Shown here one piece after another: positions 23,885 to 38,323 of a DNA stretch of 64,000 nucleotides. Location of the stretch: assembly GCA_016800925.1 (NCBI GenBank), contig JABCPU010000012.1, positions 62,001-126,000 on the forward strand. Direction: 5' to 3'. The position numbers and the translations under genes are program-made. Origin of the DNA: Suillus spraguei (lineage: Eukaryota > Basidiomycota > Agaricomycetes > Boletales > Suillaceae). Below the pieces are notes generated by a model. That model saw only the letters and a list, made by a program, of their open reading frames with translations, was not told the DNA's origin and searched no databases. Position 1 is the first letter of the stretch. The number at the start of each line of letters is the position of its first letter.

Positions 23885-25938
23885 TCACCAGCTGTCGACG
23901 CCTAACCACTCTTCGTCCTTCACATCTAGCCAATGATGGTCAACCATATCGCGAACTTCCTTGCGTTCCCTTTGATCGACTGCAAGCATAGGTTCAAGGA
24001 AGGAGCATAAATCGCTCGCTTCCGAGGTAGAAAAAAGGTATTTCTCCGTCATGACACGATTTAAAGGCCACGGCTTCAATGTTTTGATGTAACGAAGGGT
24101 CCCTAAATGTAACGTGAGCCCTTGGCTTGAATTGCTATTTCCAACTTGACTTACCTGCGTGATCAAATATTTCACGACTATATCTTCCTCCCATCTTTGC
24201 ATCTAGCGGGAAATCACCTAGTAATTCAATTATCTGTGCCATGTGATCATCGTCCTTTGTGAACATTTCGCCTTGTCCGTGAGGGTCAAACAGATATTCC
24301 GCAGTCAACAACTCAAAAACAACACAAGCAACGCTCCAAACGTCAGCTCTTGTGCCCCAGTCGCGTCGTCCAAGGATAGCTTCGGGAGCGCGATACTGCC
24401 GTGTCTGGATATCCTCTGTAAAATGCTGCTTAGAAGGTGTCGCATTACCTAGATCGGCAATCTTAATAGACAGCGGTGTAGAAAGTGGTGTCGATAGTGG
24501 TGTCGATAGTGGTCCTAGAATAGGAGACAATGAAGTTCGGTCGAGAGAGGACGCGGAGGATTGAAGTGGCGCAGTCTTGCTGAGAAGCGACGGCCCGGAA
24601 GCGATGTGGTGAATCTCCGAAGAAGCATGCGATTGGATGAGAGGAGAAGTAGATACGTATTGCTCGGAGGTCATGTCACTCATGTCACTTTCCTTGAGTG
24701 TAAGCGAGGAAATTCTGGTCAGGATGGGTATGTCTGCACTTCCCACCGATGTAGGGGGTGTACTAACAGTACTGTTAGAGGCCGCTGGCGTGGATAGCGT
24801 GGAGGATATGATAGACGAAGTGGATGGACTACTGGAAGGTATTATTAATGAATCATGGAGGATAGGAGTAGGGTCCGCTCTAGCGAACTTCCTAAGCAGC
24901 GGCTGGCTGACAGGTGGACCACTGATCGGAGTTGTCCCAAAAAAATTCCTTTGGAAACTATGGCTACTCGCGTTGGTACTGATACTTCCAGATCTCGACG
25001 ATGGACTCGATAATGGCTGTGAATCAAATATTTGCACGCGTCTCTCGTGTGCAGGTGCATGTCGATAAGGAATGGTCAAGCCAGAACGGGATTTGGTGGG
25101 CTGAGGAACGCCTACATGATACGACGTTGGCTTTGGTGAAATAGACAATTCGGCATGGATGCGAGCTTCAACATCTGGTATGGAAATGACTAATGGAGTA
25201 ACTCGTCAATGAGGCGGACATGAATCTAGAAACAATTAGATGCGTACGAATGTTCTCAGGTTTAATGTCAGTGTGAACAAGGTCGCATTCATCATGAAGA
25301 TATTGAAGGCCGAGAAGCACTTGTTTTGCGATAACCTTGACGAGGGTTTTGGAACACCCTTCTTCTTGTTTCGTTGAATTAATGCGAGAAGCGTCTCTCC
25401 GAGAGGCTCGAATACAATGCACACATGAGTGTCCTGGGGAGCGTGATGTTGAAAAGAATCGAGGAATGAGACAACATGTGGTCGACCAGGATGGTGCGGA
25501 TTTGCAGCGGCTACCTGAGATAAGAGTTTGATTTCGTCGTGTGCAGTTTCAGCATAACGCGTAGCAGACTTGACCACTTTGAGAGCGGAGTAGCGATTCT
25601 CGCTAGGAAAAGATGCTTTATGAGAACATACGCGTGTTTGCAGAACTAGAACACCTACTGAGTATCCTTGATAAGCCAGACAGTTGAAAAATGGCCCCAG
25701 CTTGTCGAATGAACAAGATATGGATGACAAATGAGACGATGACTTACCCTAGCTTGCGCGCCACTATATACCGACCGTCTTTAAATGTATCATCGATCTT
25801 GATGACCATATACCCGCCAGCGTTGTAGTCAGCTGGTGATTCTTCATCCTTTGGTTCCTGGTCTGGGACTGGGACTATCTTTGGGGTGGACGATGTAAGA
25901 ACGTACTGATATTTAGCGCATGGCTGATGCGGTGCCAT
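23885..25938 (-). CDS. SRPK-type protein kinase, one frame break
   Basis: Exons 25748-25938, 25659-25700, 25248-25602, 24155-25201 and 23885-24102, about 617 aa. The signature DYNAGGYMVIKIDDTFKDGRY precedes the glycine loop GWGHFSTVWL, then YSALKVVKSATRYAETA, the catalytic LVHTDIKPEN, and the activation segment IADLGNA...FTEDIQTRQYRAPE. A Ser/Thr/Pro-rich insert of ~250 residues splits the lobes, as in SR-protein kinases, and carries a short LSTP tandem repeat encoded around 24484-24513. SRPKs phosphorylate RS-domain splicing factors. In exon 3, after NKKKGVPK (about 25352), the frame is correct only if one base is added to an A run. Start at 25938 was chosen because MAPHQPCAKYQYV resembles related N-termini; ATG 26022 is also in frame. 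Confidence 0.85.
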
Positions 25939-26209
25939 GTACTTTGTGAAGAGACGGGGGTTTGTGATGAACTCGTCGGAAAGCCCGGAACAGAGTGTGA
26001 CAACGCTGTCACGCGATGACATACATACTGACGTCTGATCAACCTTAATTGGGAACTTACTACAAGGAACCGGTCAGTACGGTAAACGTTGATACACCGA
26101 TGTCCCGAGAATTGATGATATTTGACAGTTATATTATAGCATCGTGGCAGTTCCTTGGCCCAATTTAAAAACATTGGATCAGTCATGCAACCGTCATAGC
26201 GCTCACCAA

Positions 26210-28249
26210 ATGACTGTTACTACTAATACCATCCCCAGGAATTTCGTCGGCTCCGTCAAAGACGAGTGGCAATTGTATAGGTAATTCCAACCTACCGTGA
26301 CTAGTCATTAAGTCCTAGTAGGACTCAACTTCCATTCAGTGACCGTTCGGCAGATTACACTATTGGTTCTCCTATCGGTTTTGGAGCATCATCTGTGGTC
26401 TATGCCGCCGTCTACAACCCTCCCCCTCCAAGGCCTCGGCGTCCTATGCCATGCGCTTTGAAAGTTCTTGACTTAGACGTGATGCCCCCTCATTCGCTGT
26501 CTTTGTTACAACGGGAGACACAGCTTATGTCCCTATCAAAGCATCCGAACGTGCTACGTGTACGTGGCAGCTGGATGGATGGTCACAAGCTATATATCGC
26601 TGTCCGCCTCATGAACAAGGGTAGCGCTGCCGACGTAATGCATTACGGCTGGCCTGGTGGCATGGAAGAGGAGGTTGTTAAATGCATTCTTAAGCAAGCC
26701 CTCGAAGGCCTCAAGTCGGTCTATCTCGTCTCCTCCTTTCTCATACTACAATGACCACATTTCCGCAGCTACTTACATATCAATGGATTTATCCATCGTG
26801 ACGTAAAAGCCGCCAACCTTCTTATCGACGACGACGGCACAGTTTTACTAGGCGACCTCGGTGTAGCCGCATCCCTCACAGATGACGCTGATATGTCCAG
26901 TAGATCTTACAGTGACACTGGCAATCGTGTTATGAACTTTGACCCTGTATCTGCTGTCAACAGCTCCTGTCCGGCATTCCCACTTGCGCGCCCTAGTATG
27001 GGAAAGCGTAAATCGTTTGTCGGGACTGTGCGTGCCACAGCTTATAACCTTGGATGTTCTAACAAAGAATGTTTCTTATAAACACAGCCGTGTTGGATGG
27101 CGCCCGAGCTTATTCAGGGTCATCGTTACGATTCAAAGGCTGACATCTGGTCATTTGCAATAACTGCTATTGAGCTTACCCAAGGTCGTCCTCCACGATC
27201 GAGAGAAAGCGCTCATGATGTCCTCCTGCAAACGTATGTTTTGTGTATCTGTTTAGATCACATTCCTACCCTTAAGCCCTTTCCAGCGTTCAGGGTAAAT
27301 CACCGAAGCTTGATTCAGTAGGGGGTATCCACCAGTATTCACGTGCATTCAAAGACGTAGTCGATGCCTGTCTGGAAAAAGACCCCTCTAAACGGTATTT
27401 TTTCCCCCCCAGCACCTCGCTATTTTATATCTCAAATATCTGCTCGACAGTCCAACGGCTGCAAAGCTGCTTCTCACCCCATTTTTCAAGTCTTCCAAAA
27501 AGAAATCCTATCTGGTCAGCACAATATTGGATGGCCTCCCACCCCTTACAATGCGACAGGAGCGTCGCAGACATCATCCAAGCACGATTACTCATGGAAC
27601 AATTGAATCATGGGACTTCAACTCTACAGAGACAAAACCATCTGTGCTATTGATCCCTTTCGGTTCAAACCGAGATAGTTCAGAGGGTGTGTCCAGAAGG
27701 GGGAGTCTTAGTGTCAGATCAGATGATTACAACCAGTCGGCTTGCGTTGATTTCGTTCATCCAAGATTCAAGCTTTCACATGATGTCAAAGAAACAGCGT
27801 CAATCATGCTTACTTCAGGCTCAACGTCCATCAACGTCCAGGGTCGTGATATTGAAAGCGAGAAGACGGTCGAGTCGTTCGTTTCGGGTTCACAAGCCCA
27901 CGCTGGACACGAAGAATTTCAATCTTCCAGCTTGGGTTCGTCATCTTCTGCATCGTTATCTGCATCCGTGCTTAAGCTCTCGTTACCAGCTTCCATCCCC
28001 ATTCCCAAGCGGGCGTCATCCAACTTTCGTAATTCATCTTTCTCGAATTCCAGAGACGGCCCGGCCTCTGCGTCTGCCCCTGCCTCATCATCGGTTTCTC
28101 CAAAACTTTGGCAGCGCTTAACCCGTGCCACTTCTCGCAATGCCGTAGACGGAGAGTCACCTGTCAAAGAAAAGACAATGAGCGGGTTCTCCCGTATGCT
28201 CAGTAAACGCAGCTCCACTTCATTGGCTCGACGTCCTATCGGCTCATAA
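26210..28249 (+). CDS. STE20-family Ser/Thr kinase (OSR1/SPAK/Fray-like)
   Basis: Exons 26210-26280, 26340-26714, 26769-27027, 27088-27233, 27287-27394 and 27451-28249 give 585 aa with no frame problem. The kinase domain spans roughly residues 25-320: glycine loop [22 protein letters not shown], catalytic [13 protein letters not shown] in place of DFG, and [25 protein letters not shown]. The GTPCWMAPE and DLGVAA motifs are typical of germinal-centre kinases of the OSR1/Fray group. A ~45-residue insert between DLG and GTPCWMAP is unusually long. The C-terminal 270 residues are Ser-rich and I saw no clear conserved docking domain. Start codons of this gene and the SRPK are 271 bp apart on opposite strands. 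Confidence 0.9.
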
Positions 28250-28425
28250 CTCTCACCATCGTCAAGGTTATACCTGGTCTATTCCTTATAACGTTACTGT
28301 ACTGTTTATCGGTTACTCAGCAATAATTGTCACCACACAAACCTTGATAAGGCGCGACCGCAAGCTGACTTCTAGTAATGTCTATGGCTTCATTACAGGA
28401 CAGTAAAAACAGCATATGATCAATG

Positions 28426-29479
28426 TCATCCAACAACGAGCTTTCCTTCAGCTTCATTGAAGTCGTAAGGAGGAATCTCCAAATTAAGCTTGCCAGATAG
28501 CGTCAGCATAATCTCGGTAGACGGAGGAAAAACCCTTACCGGAGCAGGTCCCTTCCGGGCACGGCCAGCTGCAAATTAAACTTGGTTAGTAATACTCAGG
28601 GGAAGGAGCTATGGCGGCGTACAAATATCGTAGTGAGACCCATGACATGGACAGAACCTAGATGACGAGACAGTTAGACAGTTGATAAATGAAAGGAAAA
28701 TGACACACCATCCTCCATAGTCACCTGACTCGCCAATCGGAACACAACCCAGGTGTGTGCAAACGCCAAGCATAACCAACCATTCGGGCTTCTTCACTCG
28801 GTCTTCGTCCCTTTGAGGGTCCCTGAGTGCCTTCAAATCGACAGTCCGTGCCTCCTCTATCTCCTCGGAGGTCCTGTGACGGATGAACACAGGTTTTCCA
28901 CGCCATTTGATGATCACATTCTTGCCCTCCGGAATGCTGGCAAGTTCTACCTCCGTCTTCGCGAGAGCGAGGACGTCGGCCGATGCAGCCATGGTCTCCA
29001 GGAAGCCAGTAATAGTAGACTGGGCAACAGAAGCGGAAAGGACGCCGAGGGAGCCGACCATGAAATACGACATGGCGCGGTTGGTGCTATCGTCTTTCGC
29101 GCGGTAGGGAGTAAAATCAGGTACTTCAGGAGTATCTTTCAATGCAACGGATGTGTGGATGAGGCGCTGGTTGAGACGAGTGGTGGGAGGAGGAGCTAAT
29201 CGCAAGAGACGCGTTTTGTGCTAAGAAAGTAACTCGAAGTAAGGTGAAAATTTGTTACTGACCAACAAAAGTCTTGGAAACTAGACCGACTGAAGGACTC
29301 GTGACTGTTCCAGTCAAGCGAGTAGGTATATCAGCGCGGGGACCTGCCACACCATGACCATGGCCATCCGAAGGTGCTCGTGCCGCGAGGTTGAGACGTG
29401 GCGCGCTCGGGATGCCATTTGGGAGCGCGCGCACGGTCGGTGCGAGGTTTATAGATTTCCTGACGGCATAGGAAGCCAT
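28426..29479 (-). CDS. RIP1: Rieske iron-sulfur subunit of the cytochrome bc1 complex
   Basis: Exons 29263-29479, 28709-29195, 28623-28657 and 28426-28568 give 293 aa. The N-terminus is basic and Ala-rich as for mitochondrial import. A transmembrane segment follows ([19 protein letters not shown]) with a hinge. The soluble domain carries the two cluster boxes CTHLGC and CPCHGSHYD. The protein transfers electrons from ubiquinol to cytochrome c1 in complex III. The cluster boxes are split by the intron at 28658-28708. The first intron boundary has an alternative (acceptor 29 nt earlier with a different donor), which changes only presequence residues. It is convergent with the STE20-type kinase gene. 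Confidence 0.93.
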
Positions 29480-30375
29480 GTCAGACGATGCTGGCGGTGG
29501 TTGCAAGTAACTAGTAACTGTTCGAGCGGAGTATTTTTCTAACAATCGGACGTTTACGGTCGTTGGTCTTGCCAGTACTAATAATTTTTTCGCACGGTCC
29601 CACCGATTCCGAATGCTGTCATTGGTTGTTGCTCTAGCTTTGAACTTCTGAAAAGCTCATTCAGCACCAAGCAAATACAGTGGCTATGACAACCTCCACT
29701 AAAGTTGGCTGCAAGGACACCAGATCGGAATTGGGTTAGATTCTTGACCTTCAGGACACGACCGGGTGATGAAGAAGGCCACCAAATGCTTTCGAAAGCC
29801 TTGAGGCGTTCATTGGGGTTGAGCAACAATCTTGAGGCTACCGATCCCTTTAGAATTGCGTGAGTACATCTTTGGGGCATGACCAATGGAAGACATCACA
29901 CAGATCCTCTTGTGGTTAGGCTCTACATCAAAAATTGCTAGTTGGACACTATTAGAGCTCAGGGTGTTACACTAATCCAACTCCTCACGCAATGTCCCCA
30001 GGCTTTACACGCGAAATTATTTATGGGGTGAAATCAATGATTCAAAGCGTGTCAGTATCACCGGACTATGTATCTACTGTGTAAACGCTTAAGCACGAGC
30101 AATTGGTAGTGGCTGTGTCACGTCTATGTCTTGGGATGATCATCCTACTCCAGTATCAGATTGTAGCACTCCACTTGTACGTCAAGCACAGAATATGTGA
30201 TTATCCCTTAAGCTACGTTATCCAAAAATCAAAGCCCGTGCGACAACGTTGTACGTGAGATACATGCATTTGCAGTTTATCTGTACTCCTAGAGTCTCAG
30301 AGTAAATATGATCAAAGTATACGTAGAACATAACTGAGATCTAAATAAACATCAGAGTAAAAGTTACAAAATGAT
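29480..30375. other. Intergenic stretch
   Basis: Upstream region of the Rieske gene. A minus-strand open frame of about 100 codons (29578-29880) is present but shows no domain, and it sits where the Rieske promoter should be. Nothing else is recognisable. Confidence 0.4.
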
Positions 30376-31461
30376 CAAGCCTCGACTAATATGACACCAC
30401 CCCTCATCGCACAACAGAGGAGAAATGCACCCACATCCACTTCGCTGACGTCCTCCAAGGGGTCAATATGCATTGGGTGAGCGGGTCGCTTGACAGGCAC
30501 AGTGATAGAGTCTGAGTGCGGAAGGAAGGAATCGAGCTTGGTAGGAAGTAGAGGATAGTCTCGAGAGGAGAGGTGACAGAAGTGATCTGGGAGGACGAAG
30601 GTACAACTCGTGCTGCAGATGCAGAAGGCTATCCAGCGTCAAATCCAGGGATCGCCTTGGCTTTTCCTTTTCATTCCTGTAAAAATGCTCCTTCTTCGTT
30701 GTCGTTGACCTGCATCGAACTAGAAGTCTCTGCGACAGTAGATGGTATAGGAACGTGTTCGATAGGAGCTTCGATCACTGCAGAGAGACACCCAAGGATT
30801 GACTGGAGCGTATCTAACACTTCAACCCGGTACCCTGCCATAAGGCAGTTCTCTGTCATAACACAGTCATCGATCACGTCCTTAGGCTCATCCTGAATAA
30901 GAACCGTGGAGGTGGAACCTGGAACCTGAGGGGAGAATACTGTGAGTGACATCAAGCAGAGTGACTGGACGAGTGAGAACGTACAGGAGTATTAGGCAGG
31001 TCGAAAGTGAGGTACGGATCCTCATCCGGAGGTAGAAATTCACTGAGGGAGGTTTCAGCTTCTGCGAGGAATTTCTCGGCATCTGCGCGATGACGGGCAA
31101 AAGCCTGTTCCTCCTCGATGTCTGCTTGCATAGCGACAATTTTTTGCCACTGTAGGATCCGCTGCATGTTAGCGCGCCTGAGGGCCACGATGTAGCGGAT
31201 ACTATCTTCATCCGGTGGCCTACAGGTACTACGCAAGGTGCGCATCATGCGCTGGTGGTCGAGAAATTCATCATACTCTTGGGCAAGAAGAGCAATCGGG
31301 GTAGGCTGATCCACAGGCTGCTGCTGGTAACACAGAGCCCATGCACGCTCACGTTGTTCCTGGGCGGCACAAGCAGAAGCAGCGAGTGCGACTCCAGGGC
31401 GGTAGCGGGGATAGTAGCCGAGGTAGTAGGGACTCGTGGGGACAGGTGCATCGAAGAACAT
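30376..31461 (-). pseudogene. Decayed paralog of the BAG-family gene at 54-56 kb
   Basis: Exon 1 is 30985-31461 (MFFDAPVPTSPYY...), then an intron at 30926-30984, then exon 2 from 30925. It aligns with the gene at 53897-56007: RAWAL near the start, the same intron position, DTLQSIL followed by a VPI/VPV segment, KGKAKAIP against GKGKAKEIP, SQITSVTSPLE against SQISSIASHLE, and a C-terminal VSEVD...FLL. The reading frame is interrupted by TGA at 30671-30673, by TAG at 30629-30631, and by a one-base shift just after. The BAG region itself is missing. An intact N-terminal 250 codons could still be translated. I judge it a pseudogene because the two stops are substitutions, not only base losses. 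Confidence 0.7.
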
Positions 31462-31490
31462 TGTAATGTGAATAGAACAAGGATGTGCTG

Positions 31491-31565
31491 ATGGGAGATG
31501 TCATGTTGAACACCGAATTTATGTCTGGATGGTGTGGACTTGTGGACTGTGGATGAATGACGAAC
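31491..31565. repeat. Upstream copy of a sequence shared with 56037-56100
   Basis: The stretch starting atgggagatgtcatgttgaa and ending near gactgtggatgaatgacgaa matches 56037-56100 with scattered differences and a short indel. Both copies lie just upstream of the start codons of the two BAG-family copies, in the same orientation. So the duplication included part of the promoter. Confidence 0.7.
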
Positions 31566-31650
31566 CACTTTTTGAGCACGTCCACAAAGCTGTTTGTAAT
31601 TGTCACATTATTGTCACAATACGATGATCTTTCGCTCATACCACAGTTGC

Positions 31651-31658
31651 TTCTTGAA
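31651..31658. promoter_or_regulatory. Possible heat-shock element half (TTCnnGAA)
   Basis: The palindromic TTCTTGAA lies about 190 bp upstream of the decayed BAG-family copy. A TTCnnGAA also occurs about 160 bp upstream of the intact copy. Such an 8-mer arises by chance often, so this is only suggestive. Confidence 0.25.
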
Positions 31659-31745
31659 CAAAGGGTACGACTCCTTCATCATGTGCAGCTGGACGGTTCA
31701 AGACCACAAACATCCTTCTGCGAATGTTGGGTGAGTCACATGTAA

Positions 31746-32627
31746 AATAACATTTTCGTTTACTTGTAGTAAATATCACCGATGATGGAGCTATGTCCAC
31801 TTGCCCGGTGCAATCAGAGGGCTCGAGTTCGGAAGGTACAGAAGGATGCTAGAGCCTCCAGCAAATGTTGCATTCGAAGAAATAGACTGAGTGGTAAGCG
31901 GGGTGCGAGCAGAACTTCAGCAGGATCTAGGCTCGGATATTTGATAGTCTTTGCTTATTGAGTTGTGCGGAGGGCATTTCTTGCCTTCGGGGCCAGGTAT
32001 ATAGATACGGAGGTAGCATTATGGAATGCTCAGAAATAGAAGAAATGTAGGCATTACGGACTGCGGCCATGCAGGGCGGGGATTAGCACTGGCAGTACCA
32101 TGGACTTCATCTGAGAAATTGAAATTGACGCCTGAGGGAACAAAAAGGGATGGCACTGTCAGGTTGCCCGTTTGCATCAAGGTCATTGCCGCCATCCCCC
32201 AGGGATGCGAAGTTCTTCATCGCTTGAGTGCTCATGATCCTCAGCATTGTGAGAATGATGCGAGAACAACAATAAAACAACAGCAGTCGGACTCTGGGAG
32301 TAACAGGAAGATTGGGAACCACATGACCATTGTGATATCAACAACGATAAATGGTCCTTGCAGGGGACAAGCGTGTTCGTCAATTCAGTAGCGCTAGCCT
32401 GAGAAATAATATTTGACAAGGGGCTCGCAGTGTTGACGCTGCACTGGCAGGTTGCAAAGAACAAGTAATAATTATTGAGGCAGGTAAGCCAGCGCCGGCT
32501 AATCCAGGGGGAGACTACTCATCTACAAACATTCATAGCAAATAGAGAATGACAATCGTTCGTACAACACATCAAATACCGACCCTGCAGCAATATTGAG
32601 TCAAGCACTGACATTAAAACAACCAAC
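31746..32627. other. Intergenic stretch
   Basis: Between the decayed BAG-family copy and the 3' end of MCM5. A plus-strand frame of ~120 codons near 32026-32391 has no recognisable domains and no splice continuation. No RNA gene or repeat was seen. Confidence 0.4.
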
Positions 32628-35432
<2,805 letters not shown>

Positions 35433-35557
35433 TGAGAAGCGAAACAGAAAGGAGTATCTTCAATATGGAAGACGCGAGACATATTATCCTTTAGGGCCGA
35501 CAGATACGCGACATTATTGTCGATGCATATAAATATTTCAAGATATCAAATGTTAAG

Positions 35558-35630
35558 TCCCGTTTAGCTCAGTTGGTAGAGCGCGTCACTAGTAATGACG
35601 AGGTCAGTCGTTCAAGTCGGCTAATGGGAA
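35558..35630 (+). tRNA. tRNA-Thr (AGT)
   Basis: A 73-nt cloverleaf with acceptor stem TCCCGTT/AATGGGA, D arm GCTC...GAGC, anticodon stem CGTCA/TGACG with loop CTAGTAA (anticodon AGT) and T arm AGTCG/CGGCT. It has no intron. It ends just before a T-run (tttttttgg), as expected for RNA polymerase III termination. It sits between the divergent start codons of MCM5 and CSN6. Confidence 0.92.
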
Positions 35631-35708
35631 TTTTTTTGGTCTCCTATCATTTTATTTGCACTCACTAGGATCCCAACGCTGTGGCACTTGACAATCCCGC
35701 TGTCCATC

Positions 35709-37172
35709 ATGACCTCACAAATGGATACAGACGAACAATCCATAGTCCTCCCATCTAGCACGACATCCGGATTGTCTTTGTCGCTGTTGGTCTACTTTTT
35801 GTCTGACACTATTCACAAAGCTGACGTCCTCTAGGCATCCCCTACCGATCCTGAACATTTCTGAACATTTGACAAGACTAAAGCTTCAGACTCGGTCCAA
35901 TTCACCTTTTGGCGTGTCCATTTCTCTCTCGTGATCTTCATCTATCACTAACAGCAGACTGGTCAGTCCTCGGTGCACTGCTAGGCACACAGAACGGTCG
36001 AGAAGTCGAGATTGTAAACACATTCGAACTTGCCACAGAAGAGGGTCGCGATGGTCTTGTAGATCAGGACTTTTTGGTGTCTAGACGAGATCAATGTAAG
36101 TCTTCCATGTGATCAGCGTCCTCGCTGGCCGAACTATCTCCTTGTCGAAGATAAACAGGTGTTCCCCTCTTTAGAGTTCATTGGATGGTACACTGTAGCT
36201 CCTGTACCGACCTCTCGTCACATCGCGTTACATGAACAGGTGTGCCGGTTATTCATGAGTTCTCGTTTGTGAAGCCCATAGCCCACAGTTTACAGGGTAC
36301 TGCTCGACGCCACTCCTGCTTGTCCTACAACCCTCCACGACAACTTCTCCGTCGTCTGATATCACTGGGCAGACACTTCCTTTCAAGGCCTATGAGCCCA
36401 CCATCGAAATAAGGGATAAGAAGACACGCTCTGTGTTCATAGAGGCACCATACAAGGTAGAGACAGGTGAAGCCGAGCGTATTGCTGTTGATTGGACAGC
36501 CAAGGGTGGAGGTGGAAGTACCAGCCGTAGGTGAAATGTTTCTTCTACCAATGCATCTCATGATCCTCTTTGCAGTTGAATCTCATCTTCAAGCTCAACG
36601 GGCAGCAGTCAAAATGTTACACGAGCGAATATTGGTTCTTGTGCAGTATGTGACAAACGTGATTGCAGGTACGTTACATGCGCCAACCTGAAATCCAGTA
36701 TATACACATTTGCACGCAGGCCAAATTCCGACAGATCATACAACCCTTCGATCTTTGTCTGCCTTAATTGCCTCGTTGCCGGCCAGTGAGAACAAGGGCT
36801 TCCGCGAGGAATTCAACACTGTATGTACATTTTCTACTTCACAACCTCCACTGTCCATCTCTCTGTTCGATATTCACGTTACCCCTTACTCACTCTGATA
36901 CGCCATACAGGAGTATGAAGACGTTCAGCTCACTGCATTTCTCTCGTCGCTTACGAAATCGACAAACATCTTGAATGACGTGAGTGACATATCCAATTAT
37001 CAGTTACCCGATTAAGTCTTGATCAACGTGGGCGCTTGCCACGTAGCTTGTCGACAAGCACCTTGTACTTACAGGAGGATCGCGGGATGATCGCACTCTA
37101 ACTGTAAGGAGGAGGGGGACGGGTAGACAAGGGATGGGAATGGTGGCAGGGGATTGGGGGATGCACCCTTAG
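35709..37172 (+). CDS. CSN6: COP9 signalosome subunit 6 (CSN6)
   Basis: Exons 35709-35785, 35835-35911, 35967-36095, 36151-36239, 36289-36526, 36576-36668, 36720-36820, 36911-36979 and 37047-37172 give 332 aa. The MPN domain reads HPLPILNISEHLTR, FVLGALLGTQNGREVEIVN, SLEFIGWYTV, then EAERIAVDW. The JAMM metal-binding histidines are absent, as expected for CSN6, a structural MPN subunit that pairs with the catalytic CSN5. The complex removes Nedd8 from cullins. A helical C-terminus follows (QRAAVKMLHERILVLVQYV). Intron 35912-35966 must start with GC to keep FVLGALLG in frame; it has an excellent branch site (actaac). The Gly-rich tail is low complexity. Confidence 0.9.
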
Positions 37173-37370
37173 TTACTTGAAGCATGTTGTGCCACGTATT
37201 ATGTATCCCTTACACGGCACCAAATACTCATGGATCTTGGTGATACGCTGTTTGCTGGAGCTCGTATATTTGTATTGGTATATTATTGTCTGACGTTTAA
37301 CTAGTAAGTCTGCCACGTACAACTCAGACTCCACTCCTATACTCTCATCAGTTTTACTTCCCAGTTAACC

Positions 37371-38218
37371 ATGGCACACGTTCAAGTCTTATCACCAGCC
37401 ACCCTCCTTGGTACACTGTCGCCTAAAGGTGCTTACATTATAGGTTACAGCTGGCTTTATGGGATGTGTAAGATCGTTTCTATCATCTTACATCTCGATC
37501 TGTGCTGAATCATGAGACGGATCTAGCTGTGTGGGTGTCATTCTTTGGAGGTATGAGACTCTATTTACATTCATAATAAACCCAGTACAATTCTGACGGA
37601 CGAATATGTATTCAGGAATAATTGCTTTGCGGGCCCTGCGTTCGTCTTTGCGTGTGCTTCGTGCTGACGATAATCAGACTACTTTGTTGAAACAGCTAGA
37701 CACCAGTTTGGTGCTCTTCAGCACATGACCTTCCCGGTCTACTTTTCTTCCTCGATTGGACTCTCCTCGACTTTGTTGGGGTTTTGGGCGTATGCTCATC
37801 CTGGACTTCTTGTCAACATCACCAGCCCTCTTCGGGCTGATGTTGCACAGGCATATGTACTCGGAATCGTCATAGCATTACAGAGCTGCAACCAGTTAGT
37901 CGTCGGGCCAATGACTAGCAGGCAGGTAGAGCGTAGTCACAAGAATACCAGGTACTGAATTTTCATGTACCCGACAGCATTATGTTCCAGCGACACAAGT
38001 TGGAGAAAGAAGAAGGCAAAAACTACAATGAACCCGGGGTAAGCTCCTGCAGTTTTTTTTCGATTATAACACACTGATGAAGGTTGTAGGTTTCCGCCCA
38101 AATGAAGGCCTTGAATGCTAAGTTTGCAAAGCTGCACGGTATCAGCTCGCTAGCCAACTTGGGTGCAGTCATTGCCCTGACCTTTCATGGCCTGTGGATC
38201 GGAAGCTACGGGTTGTAA
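37371..38218 (+). CDS. TMEM205-like four-helix membrane protein
   Basis: Exons 37371-37467, 37527-37550, 37616-37639, 37696-37921, 37978-38038 and 38090-38218 give 186 aa. Hydrophobic segments occur near the N-terminus (YSWLYGMSVWVSFFGGIIAL), in the middle (PVYFSSSIGLSSTLLGFWAY; VLGIVIALQSCNQLVVGP) and at the C-terminus (LANLGAVIALTFHGLWIGS). The conserved HQFGALQ, MFQRHKLEKEEGK and HGISSLANL motifs match the TMEM205/DUF4149 family. Its molecular role is poorly known; the human relative is linked to drug efflux. Two exons are only 24 nt. Intron 37922-37977 begins with GC (AG|GCAGGT). It is convergent with U2A', 105 bp apart. Confidence 0.88.
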
Positions 38219-38323
38219 AGCACTTCCAGGGTATCATATCTTCCTAAGAGCATCCGTGTAGCTCTCAACTGTGTCAACGACCAGGGTAGATATTACGCAA
38301 AAATACAGTTCTAAGCAGTACAG

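Noticed and set aside
24484..24513. Short 12-bp tandem repeat as a possible minisatellite
   Set aside because: It encodes an in-frame LSTP repeat in the SRPK insert and has only about three units.
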